A program made the translations under genes and the position numbers. From assembly GCA_013696695.1 (NCBI GenBank), contig JACCYD010000882.1:1-7619 (forward strand): DNA of 7,619 nt. The letters run 5' to 3'. This document shows positions 1 through 7,619 of this stretch, piece after piece (position 1 is the first letter of the stretch; each line of letters starts with the position of its first letter). The notes under the pieces were generated by a model. That model searched no databases. It had not been told where the DNA came from and saw nothing but the letters and a program-made list of their open reading frames with translations. The DNA comes from Deltaproteobacteria bacterium (GTDB taxonomy: Bacteria > Myxococcota_A > Polyangia > Haliangiales > Haliangiaceae).

Positions 1-1940
<1,940 letters not shown>

Positions 1941-1949
1941 GCCTCGAAT

Positions 1950-2732
1950 CTAACAGCCCGGCCCGTAGTAGTCGTAGGTCTTCTTGTCGTCCCCCGAGCC
2001 TCTGGTTTGGCTCGATGACACGCAGCCTCCACCGACGAACGCGTTGTTGCCGCGCCCGTCGCTGCGGTAGTAACTCTCCGCACCGCGTCCACGTCCGGAG
2101 GCCGCGCGTTGCTGTGCGATCTGGACGAGGTTGATCAGTGCGGGACCGCCTTCTTGCCCGGCGTTGCCCTGGCCATCGACCCACCAGCGCCCGGGGACCA
2201 CCTGGCCATAGATCGAGTACAGCACCTTGATGTCGACGGGATGGAGCTCGCGCCCGTTGACGAACACGCCGGTCAGCTGGCCATTGCCACCGCCCGAGGC
2301 ATGCGCGGGAAGCGGTCCGCCGAGCGAGAGCCCAGCGGGCAGGAAGCCGAGCGTCGGACCACCCCACGCACCCGCCGCACCGCTGCGCGCGTCATACCAG
2401 TAGGCGCCTTCGGGCGCGGGTTTGCCGTACATGCGCTCGATCTGCGCGAGCGTCTGCATGTCCTCGGCGGTCGCCGCACGGCCGTTGAACGAGAACCGGC
2501 GCGTCTGCGTGGGTGGTTGCTGCGGCTGTTGCGGGTAATTCGGATCGTACGCCGGTGGCGTTTGCGGATCCTGATAGCCCGGTTCCTGCGGTGGTTGTTG
2601 TGGCTGCGCCGGTCCGTAGCCGGGTTGCGAGTAGTAACCCTGCTGCGGTTGCGGCTGCGTGTAATACGACGGCTGCGGCTGCTGCGGCGGCACGCAACCG
2701 AGCAGCGTCACCAGCATCACGAGCTTCTGCAT
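1950..2732 (-). CDS. Gln/Pro/Tyr-rich lipoprotein with internally duplicated domain
   Basis: Predicted envelope lipoprotein of 260 residues; function not recognised. I chose the ATG at 2732, giving MQKLVMLVTLLGC with lipobox LLGC and lipidated Cys13. The upstream ATG at 2750 would add MWFDDR, whose acidic residues suit a signal peptide poorly, although a GGCGGA lies just before it. Residues 14-77 form a low-complexity Pro/Gln/Tyr/Gly linker with PQQPQ and YY repeats. Two related modules follow, at about 80-126 and 157-197. Each has NGR, a central Asp, a Tyr-Gly, an aromatic pair plus Asp (YWYD / WWVD) and a closing AG-x-x-GGP. The tail is Gly/Ser-rich with Cys237 and the terminal Cys260, which might form a disulfide. 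It lies immediately upstream of the kinase gene in the same direction and is probably co-transcribed with it. It might be a sensor, envelope partner or substrate reporter for the kinase, but that is only inference from position. Confidence 0.85.
   Translation of the reverse strand: MQKLVMLVTLLGCVPPQQPQPSYYTQPQPQQGYYSQPGYGPAQPQQPPQEPGYQDPQTPPAYDPNYPQQPQQPPTQTRRFSFNGRAATAEDMQTLAQIERMYGKPAPEGAYWYDARSGAAGAWGGPTLGFLPAGLSLGGPLPAHASGGGNGQLTGVFVNGRELHPVDIKVLYSIYGQVVPGRWWVDGQGNAGQEGGPALINLVQIAQQRAASGRGRGAESYYRSDGRGNNAFVGGGCVSSSQTRGSGDDKKTYDYYGPGC
2142..2495 (-). repeat. Two diverged copies of a protein module inside the lipoprotein
   Basis: Copy 1 is encoded at 2495-2355 and copy 2 at 2264-2142. They align with small gaps on NGR, Asp, Leu, Tyr-Gly, Pro, Gly, aromatic-Trp, Asp, Gly, Ala-Gly and GGP. 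They are separated by a Gly/Leu/Pro-rich spacer of about 30 residues. The similarity is at protein level only; the DNA of the two copies is not a near-identical repeat, so the duplication is old. It could be two blades or lobes of one fold rather than independent domains. Confidence 0.6.
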
Positions 2733-2747
2733 CCGGTCATCAAACCA
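2733..2747 (-). promoter_or_regulatory. Possible -10-like element before the lipoprotein-kinase genes
   Basis: On the minus strand, TGGTTTGATGACCGG directly precedes the ATG at 2732. TTTGAT could act as a -10 element for a leaderless or very short-leader transcript, since no convincing Shine-Dalgarno sequence precedes this ATG. A similarly placed TGGTTT precedes the oxidoreductase gene at 6636. No clear -35 is seen, and TGGTTT also occurs inside genes (near 1374 and 2003), so the evidence is weak. Confidence 0.2.
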
Positions 2748-2768
2748 CATTTCCGCCCGCGCTGTGGC

Positions 2769-4943
2769 ATGGTCCGCGCCGTGCGCAAGGCCACCTTCGT
2801 CGTCGCGATCCTCGTCAGCTGCAGCGGACCTTCGAAACCTCCGACCGTCCCGTCACCGGTGACGGAACTCGATCCGACGCCGGGGCCGATTCCCGTCGAG
2901 CCAAGCCCCGCAGCAGCGCCTGCACCAACGGCGAGCCCCGTGGCGGTGATGCCCGAGGCGATCGCGAAGACGAAGCAGGCGCTGATCGCGAAGCACGGCG
3001 AGGGCCAGCGTGCGCGCGTCGAGCGTGGCGTCTCGCAGGTCGCATCGCTGTGGCGCGCGGAGGACGGTGACTTCGAGAAGTTCGTCGCCGATCACTTCCT
3101 CGCCGATGCGAAGGAGATCGACAAGGCGTTCAACCGCCTGCAGACGCAGCTCGAGCAGGTCGATGGTCACGTGCTCGAGCTCTCGCGCTCGATGCGATGG
3201 GACACCGACGTCGACACCGGACCGCAGCTCCCCGTCGACTCGTTGCTATCGGCATTCGATCCGGGCGCGCACGTCGTCGAGGATCTGTTCAACGTGAAGG
3301 TCGCCTTCTCGGCGCTGTTGAACTTTCCGCTCACCACGCTGGCCGACAAGATCCGCGACGGCGAGAGCTGGAATCGCCGCCAGTGGGCAGAGTCGAAGCT
3401 GACGGGGCGGTTCGATACGCGTATCCCGGGCAACATCGCCGCGCAGATCAGCGCCGCGGGTGCGGCCGCCGATGAATACATCGCCGGCTACAACCTGTGG
3501 ATGCATCACGTGCTCGACGACAAGGGCGCGCGACTGTTCCCGTCGGGAAAGCGGCTGATCAGCCACTGGAACCTGCGCGACGAGCTGAAGGCGAACTACG
3601 CGGACAAGGATGGCATCCAGAAGCAGCGCACGATCGTGAAGGTGATGGAGCGGATCGTGACGCAGTCGATCCCGAAGGCGGTGATCGACAACCCGAAGCT
3701 CGACTGGAATCCGTTCACCAACGCGGTGACCGTCGCGCCCGCCGGCGAGGTCGAAGCGAACGCGCCGGCGAACCGGTCAGCCACGGCGTCGACGGAGCGC
3801 GAGCCCGACGCGCGGTTCGCGCAGGTGCTCGGTCACTTCACCGCGTTCCGCAAGGCGGATCCGTATTCGCCGGTCGCACCGACGCACATCGCGCGCGCGT
3901 TCGAAGGCGCCGAGATGCCGGAGCCGCGCGTGCGCGCCCTGTTGCTGGCGGTGCTCGAGTCACCGCTGATCGCGAAGGCGGCGAAGGAAGTCGAGGCCAA
4001 GCTCGGTCGCAAGCTCGAGCCGCAGGACATCTGGTACGAGTTCGGCGGCGGTTTGGTGCCAGAGGCGGATCTCGACAATGACACGCGCCGGCGCTATCCG
4101 AACCCCGCGGCGTTCGCGAAGGACATGCCGCGCATCTTGAAGGGGCTGGGCTTCACCGACGCCCAGGCGAAGACGCTGTCGGCGAACATCGCCGTCGACC
4201 CGTCGCGCGGTGCCGGTCACGCGATGGAGGCGCGGCGCCGCACGGACAAGCCGCACCTGCGCTCGCGCTTCGGCGACAAGGGGATGGACTACAAGGGCTA
4301 CAACATCGCGATCCACGAGCTCGGCCACAACGTCGAGCAGTACCAGTCGCTGTACGAGGTCGATCACACGCTGCTCGCGGGTACGCCGAACGTGGCGTTC
4401 ACCGAGGCGCTCGCGTTCCTGTTCCAGGCGCGCAATCTCGAGCTGCTCGGCCGCAAGAAGCCGAAGGGCGAGGCCGAGCGCCTCGAGACGCTCGATCACC
4501 TGTGGAACACGTGGGAGATCGCGGGTTGCTCGCTCGTCGAGATCGATGTCTGGCACTGGCTCTACGACCACCCGAACGCGACGGCGGCGGAGCTCCGCGA
4601 AGCGACGGGGCGGATCGCGCGCGAGACCTGGGACAAGTACTACGCGCCGGTGCTGGGCGGCCAAGGCGCAACGTCGATCCTCGGCATCTATAGCCACACG
4701 ATCGCGTCGCCGCTGTATCTGTTCAACTACGTGCTCGGTCACCTGATCGCGTTTCAGGTCGAGGAGCACGTGGCAGGTAAGGATGCGAAGACGTTCGCGG
4801 CGGAGTTCACGCGGATCGCGCGCTACGGCGCGGTGCTGCCCGACGTGTGGATGAAGCACGCGACGAAGCAGCCGGTCAGCGCGCAGCCGCTGCTCGACGC
4901 CGCGGCGCGGGCGCTCGACAAGGGCCCGCAAAAGCCGAAGTGA
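2769..4943 (+). CDS. M3-like gluzincin zinc metallopeptidase, predicted lipoprotein
   Basis: Probable zinc peptidase anchored in the cell envelope, 724 residues; substrate unknown. The start at 2769 gives a lipoprotein signal, MVRAVRKATFVVAILVSC, with lipobox LVSC and Cys18. A GTG at 2781 is an alternative, and neither has an obvious Shine-Dalgarno. The open frame continues upstream to 2109, but that part is antisense to the lipoprotein gene and is not credible protein. A Pro/Ala/Ser-rich linker covers about 19-60. A long, probably helical region follows (about 62-490) with no motif I recognise. The zinc site is HELGH (His516, Glu517, His520), and Glu546 in GTPNVAFTEALAF is a likely third ligand. 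The 30-residue spacing from the first His resembles M3 and M2 gluzincins. Downstream, LYLFNYVLGHLIAF (Tyr650, Tyr654) resembles the Tyr-rich segment that supplies transition-state tyrosines in M3 enzymes. Overall sequence does not look like classical M3 oligopeptidases, so it may be a separate uncharacterised family. Transcription is divergent from the lipoprotein and convergent with the VWA-FHA gene. Confidence 0.88.
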   Translation: MVRAVRKATFVVAILVSCSGPSKPPTVPSPVTELDPTPGPIPVEPSPAAAPAPTASPVAVMPEAIAKTKQALIAKHGEGQRARVERGVSQVASLWRAEDGDFEKFVADHFLADAKEIDKAFNRLQTQLEQVDGHVLELSRSMRWDTDVDTGPQLPVDSLLSAFDPGAHVVEDLFNVKVAFSALLNFPLTTLADKIRDGESWNRRQWAESKLTGRFDTRIPGNIAAQISAAGAAADEYIAGYNLWMHHVLDDKGARLFPSGKRLISHWNLRDELKANYADKDGIQKQRTIVKVMERIVTQSIPKAVIDNPKLDWNPFTNAVTVAPAGEVEANAPANRSATASTEREPDARFAQVLGHFTAFRKADPYSPVAPTHIARAFEGAEMPEPRVRALLLAVLESPLIAKAAKEVEAKLGRKLEPQDIWYEFGGGLVPEADLDNDTRRRYPNPAAFAKDMPRILKGLGFTDAQAKTLSANIAVDPSRGAGHAMEARRRTDKPHLRSRFGDKGMDYKGYNIAIHELGHNVEQYQSLYEVDHTLLAGTPNVAFTEALAFLFQARNLELLGRKKPKGEAERLETLDHLWNTWEIAGCSLVEIDVWHWLYDHPNATAAELREATGRIARETWDKYYAPVLGGQGATSILGIYSHTIASPLYLFNYVLGHLIAFQVEEHVAGKDAKTFAAEFTRIARYGAVLPDVWMKHATKQPVSAQPLLDAAARALDKGPQKPK

Positions 4944-6497
4944 TCACTTCAGCTCGAACAGGAACTCGGCCTCGCCGATCTTGAATCGATCGCCGTCGCA
5001 CAGCGTGTGGCTGGTGATCGGCTGGCCGTCGACGACGGTGCCATTCGTCGACCCGAGATCGACGAGGACGAACCGATCGTCCGTGAACAAGATGCGCGTG
5101 TGACGCCTGCTGCACGAGCCGTGCGGAATCACCATGTCGCTGCCATGCGTGCGACCGAACGTGGTCTCGAGCGCGAGTGCGAGGATCTTCCCGACCACTG
5201 GTCCACCAATGCCGACGACGCGCGCTGCAACGGGCGCCGGTTCGCGCGCTGCCTGTGGCGTCGAGGCGGGCGTCGCGTAGTTGTAAGCCATGTTCGCCTT
5301 GCGGCGATGATTCCGCTCGGCGTCCGTCGCGGTGTGCTCGTAGCTCGCAGCCTCGTCGACGAGCTGTTCGCGAAGCTCGGCGAGGACGGAGCCATCGTCG
5401 GCGACGAACCCCTCGATCGCGTCGATGCGAGCGACCACCTGGCGCAGGATCGCGCCGGCCGCAGGATATGCGCGTCGATCGGCCTGCGCGCGGGCTTCGG
5501 CGCGGGCGGCGTTGGCCTGAACGGTGACGATGTCGCGTTGCGCTTCGCGATCCGGGACGGGGGTACCGGTCCGGACGTCGATCACGAGATCGGCCGTGCA
5601 CTGGTGCACGCTGCCATCCGCGGCCTGACCCTTGACGGTGATCTCGGCGAGCCGGCCGCGCGAGGACGGTGGCAGATCGAGCTCGAGCTCGAACGCGACG
5701 AGCCGGCCCTCGTCGACAAACACGTCGCCGAGCGTCGTCACCACACCGCTGCCACCGTGCCGTAGCGGGCTCGTGGGCACCAGGCGAAGGAGCTCGACGC
5801 CTTCGAGCAGCTTGATCTTCAGCTCGAGCTGGGCCGCCACGACACCGCCGTGCGCGAGTGCAGCGCGCGCCATGTCGACGCGTGCGACGAGCGGATCTGG
5901 AATGTACGCGTAGCGGCCGGAGCCGGCGGCGGCGATCGCGCCGAGGACATTCTCGTCGTGGTGCAGTCCAAACCCGAGCGTCGACACGGCGAGCCCGAGA
6001 CCACGCGTGTAGGTCGCGAGCTGTTCTGCCGACGACAGGCCCGAGTTGGGTTGGCCGTCGCTGAGCACCACCATCACGCGGCGCAGGCCCACGGGTGCCG
6101 TCATCAACACGCCTGCGCCGACCTCCATGCCTGCATGGATGTTGGTGCCGCTACCGAGCGGGACTGCGATCAGCGTCTTCTTGAGATCGGCGCGTCCGAC
6201 ATCGTCGGTCGAGGTCAAGCCACAGCGCACGCCGGCATGATCGGAGAACGTCACGATCGCGAGGCGATCGCGCTGGTCGAGGAGGTCGCACAGCAGCTCG
6301 CAACTCTGCAGCGCATGCGCGATCGGATCGCCGGCCATCGACGGGGAGACATCGACGACCAGCACGATCGCCAGCGGGGCGCGATCGCTCTCGAGCGCCT
6401 TGCCGACGGGATCGACGCGGATCGCCCCCCACAGCGTTGTCTTGGAGCTCGTCGCCTGATGCTCGGACCTGACGACCAGCGAGAATGGTGTCCCCAT
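4944..6497 (-). CDS. VWA-FHA domain protein
   Basis: A 517-residue cytoplasmic protein; no signal peptide or membrane segment is visible. The N-terminal von Willebrand factor A domain (about 40-215) carries an intact metal-ion adhesion site: DVSPS (Asp49, Ser51, Ser53), Thr118 in SGTN and Asp147 in LSDG. It should bind a divalent metal and a protein partner. Residues about 222-310 look like a beta-rich domain that often follows VWA. A helical, Ala/Arg-rich stretch (about 318-402) and a Pro/Ala linker (about 408-425) come next. The C-terminal forkhead-associated domain (about 438-517) has GR (448-449), SRRH (463-466) and LGSTNGT (481-487), the residues that bind phospho-threonine peptides in this family. 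It is a plausible reader of Ser/Thr-kinase signalling, and a kinase is encoded 3 kb away on the same strand; that link is inference. ATG 6497 is the first start after an in-frame TAG four codons upstream, with no clear Shine-Dalgarno. Its stop codon touches that of the convergent peptidase gene. Confidence 0.93.
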   Translation of the reverse strand: MGTPFSLVVRSEHQATSSKTTLWGAIRVDPVGKALESDRAPLAIVLVVDVSPSMAGDPIAHALQSCELLCDLLDQRDRLAIVTFSDHAGVRCGLTSTDDVGRADLKKTLIAVPLGSGTNIHAGMEVGAGVLMTAPVGLRRVMVVLSDGQPNSGLSSAEQLATYTRGLGLAVSTLGFGLHHDENVLGAIAAAGSGRYAYIPDPLVARVDMARAALAHGGVVAAQLELKIKLLEGVELLRLVPTSPLRHGGSGVVTTLGDVFVDEGRLVAFELELDLPPSSRGRLAEITVKGQAADGSVHQCTADLVIDVRTGTPVPDREAQRDIVTVQANAARAEARAQADRRAYPAAGAILRQVVARIDAIEGFVADDGSVLAELREQLVDEAASYEHTATDAERNHRRKANMAYNYATPASTPQAAREPAPVAARVVGIGGPVVGKILALALETTFGRTHGSDMVIPHGSCSRRHTRILFTDDRFVLVDLGSTNGTVVDGQPITSHTLCDGDRFKIGEAEFLFELK

Positions 6498-6652
6498 GAC
6501 ACGAAGCTAGAGCACCGACGAGCTAGTCGCCAGGTGATTGTTTGGCGCCGGTGTGGGCCCGCCGCGTCACGATGCTCCGACCTCGTCTCGCGACAGACGC
6601 ATCGCCTCCTCGCGGCACGGTCCGGAGTGAAACTCTGGTTTAGTGTCGGGCC
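6498..6652. promoter_or_regulatory. Divergent intergenic region between VWA-FHA and oxidoreductase genes
   Basis: This 155-bp gap must hold the promoters for both flanking genes, unless transcription enters from elsewhere. It has two more AT-rich patches, around 6535-6545 and 6626-6647, near the respective starts. AGCTAG occurs twice (6505-6510 and 6521-6526), 16 bp apart. No small RNA, hairpin terminator or consensus sigma-70 pair could be identified by eye. Confidence 0.5.
6636..6652 (+). promoter_or_regulatory. Possible -10 element of a leaderless promoter for the oxidoreductase gene
   Basis: TAGTGT at 6641-6646 fits the TAnnnT pattern of a -10 box and ends six bases before the ATG at 6653. 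That is the spacing expected if transcription starts at or next to the start codon. The local sequence is AT-richer than its surroundings, and there is no Shine-Dalgarno sequence before this ATG. No matching -35 is seen. Confidence 0.25.
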
Positions 6653-7498
6653 ATGACAACCATCCTCGTCACGGGTGCAACGGGAACGATCGGGGCGAAC
6701 GTCGTCAGCGAGCTGCAGAAGCTCGGTGCCAAGGTCCGCGTCGCAACACGCGACACCAGCAAGGCGCCGAAGGGCACCGAGGCCGTCGACTTCGCGTGGG
6801 ATGACGCCGCGAAGGTCGCGCAGGCAGTCGCGGGCGTCGATGCGGTGTTCCTGCTGACGCCGCTCGTCGAGAACTCGGTCCCCTACGTGCAGACGCTCGT
6901 CGACGCTGCGAAGAAGGCAGGCGTCAAGAAGATCGTCAAGCTGTCCGCGGGCGGCGCCGACAACCCGTCCTTCGATCTTCTGAAGCGCCATACCGAGGGC
7001 GAGCAGGTCGTGCGGGACTCGGGCATCGCGTGGGTTGCGCTGCGACCGAACTTCTTCATGACCAACTTCGTCGCGTACTACCCGCCCGACGCGGAGGGTG
7101 CGATCTATCTGCCCACCGGCGAAGGCAAGGCAGCGTGGATGGATCCGCGCGATGTCGCGGAGGTCGCTGCGCTCGCGCTGACCAAGCCAGACTGGGACAA
7201 CCGCGCGCTCGAGCTGTCCGGCCCCGCAGCGCTGTCGGTCGCCGATGTCGCGCAGCTGCTGTCGACCGTCTCCGGTCGCACGATCCGCCACGTCGACGTT
7301 CCGGAGTCCGCCGCGAAGAGCGCGATGGAAGGCATGCAGCTCCCCGGCTGGATGGTCGAAGGCATGCTGGGCCTCCATGGCGTGGTCAAGCAAGGTTGGG
7401 CCGCCACGCCGACGACGACGGTCAAGGACGTGACCGGCCATGCACCGCGCACGTTCGAAGCGTTCGCGAAGGAAAACGCCAGCGCCTGGAAGAAGTGA
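6653..7498 (+). CDS. NmrA-like NAD(P)-binding oxidoreductase (atypical SDR)
   Basis: A 281-residue cytoplasmic protein of the NmrA / atypical short-chain dehydrogenase group, which includes NADPH:quinone oxidoreductase 2-type enzymes and redox sensors. A Rossmann fold opens the protein: ILVTGATGTIG has Gly8, Gly11 and Gly14 binding the dinucleotide. Arg33/Arg37 near the end of strand 2 (VRVATR) suggest NADP(H) preference. VDAVFLLTP and the KKIVKLSAGGA segment match later strands of this fold, and WVALRPNFFMTNF is a typical NmrA-family stretch. The classical SDR YxxxK catalytic motif is not evident, as is common in this group. Length is normal. ATG 6653 begins directly at the first beta strand, so the start is well supported. 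The substrate cannot be told. The stop overlaps the start of the following ureD-like gene, implying co-transcription, although a direct role in urea metabolism is not obvious. Confidence 0.9.
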   Translation: MTTILVTGATGTIGANVVSELQKLGAKVRVATRDTSKAPKGTEAVDFAWDDAAKVAQAVAGVDAVFLLTPLVENSVPYVQTLVDAAKKAGVKKIVKLSAGGADNPSFDLLKRHTEGEQVVRDSGIAWVALRPNFFMTNFVAYYPPDAEGAIYLPTGEGKAAWMDPRDVAEVAALALTKPDWDNRALELSGPAALSVADVAQLLSTVSGRTIRHVDVPESAAKSAMEGMQLPGWMVEGMLGLHGVVKQGWAATPTTTVKDVTGHAPRTFEAFAKENASAWKK

Positions 7499-7619
7499 TC
7501 GCGACAGCCACCGCCGTGATCCGCCAGGGTCCGACGCGCAGCGACGTCCATCGCCTGCGCGGTGCGGGGCCGTTGCGACTGCTGTGTCCGCGTGCGGCAG
7601 GTGATGCGGCGTGGATCGT
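7495..7619 (+). CDS. ureD: Urease accessory protein UreD, N-terminal fragment (cut by window edge)
   Basis: UreD (UreH) works with UreF and UreG to deliver nickel to apo-urease. Only 41 codons are visible, with no stop. The segment RLRGAGPLRLL followed by CPRAAGDAAWI matches, from memory, the conserved UreD N-terminus, in which PLRLL-x-PR-x-x-G-x-AAW precedes a Gly-rich GG-x-x-x-GD stretch; that stretch would fall just past the edge. The GTG at 7495 overlaps the oxidoreductase stop as GTGA and has GGAAG a few bases upstream, so translational coupling is likely. A second in-frame GTG at 7516 is an alternative start but would trim the first strand. UreD is often the first urease gene, so structural and other accessory urease genes probably follow downstream. 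Confidence is limited by the short fragment. Confidence 0.7.
   Translation, partial: MIATATAVIRQGPTRSDVHRLRGAGPLRLLCPRAAGDAAWI

Noticed and set aside
2109..2768. Upstream extension of the peptidase reading frame by 220 codons
   Set aside because: The segment is antisense to the lipoprotein gene and is Arg/Leu-rich. A clear lipoprotein signal peptide begins at Met 2769, which must be N-terminal to work.
3960..4931. Minus-strand open frame of about 320 codons
   Set aside because: It is antisense to the peptidase zinc-site region and consists of low-complexity Arg/Leu/Val sequence with no motif.
6636..6652. TGGTTT shared upstream of the oxidoreductase and lipoprotein genes as a regulon motif
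   Set aside because: The same hexamer, with CTCTGGTTT context, also occurs inside coding sequence near 1372 and 1999, so two upstream copies are not good evidence of a shared operator.
5850..6656. Plus-strand open frame of about 270 codons across the start of the VWA-FHA gene
   Set aside because: It is antisense to the VWA metal-site region, and its translation has no coherent domain.
6251..7441. Minus-strand open frame of about 400 codons spanning the intergenic region
   Set aside because: It overlaps the oxidoreductase gene in antisense and the VWA domain in another frame. Both of those have clear family motifs, and this frame has none.

Overview
The window is high-GC DNA with strong G/C preference at third codon positions. 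A Ser/Thr kinase fused to an nSTAND-type NTPase, two lipoproteins with Pro- or Gln-rich linkers and an orphan VWA-FHA protein together suggest a myxobacterium-like bacterium (Myxococcota, perhaps the Kofleriaceae/Haliangiales/Polyangiales side). That placement is inference from gene content; no rRNA or marker gene is present.

Layout: (1) 1-1940, minus strand: an Hanks-type Ser/Thr protein kinase joined to an nSTAND P-loop NTPase, running off the left edge. (2) 1950-2732, minus strand: a small Gln/Pro/Tyr-rich lipoprotein with an internally duplicated domain. It lies just upstream of the kinase and is probably co-transcribed with it. (3) 2769-4943, plus strand: a 724-residue lipoprotein with an HELGH zinc-peptidase site of gluzincin (M3-like) layout, divergent from the lipoprotein-kinase pair. 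(4) 4944-6497, minus strand: a cytoplasmic VWA-FHA protein, convergent with the peptidase so that the two stop codons abut (TGA|TCA). (5) 6498-6652: a divergent intergenic region. (6) 6653-7498, plus strand: an NmrA-like NAD(P)-binding oxidoreductase. (7) 7495-end, plus strand: the start of a urease accessory protein UreD, overlapping the previous stop as GTGA. A urease operon probably continues to the right.

Working model (inference): the kinase-nSTAND protein and the VWA-FHA protein are a phospho-signalling writer and a possible phospho-threonine reader. The two lipoproteins sit in the cell envelope. The oxidoreductase and ureD form a separate transcription unit. Nothing in the window is clearly a defence island, mobile element, CRISPR array or RNA gene. 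The least-described items are the duplicated-domain lipoprotein next to the kinase and the M3-like lipoprotein peptidase.
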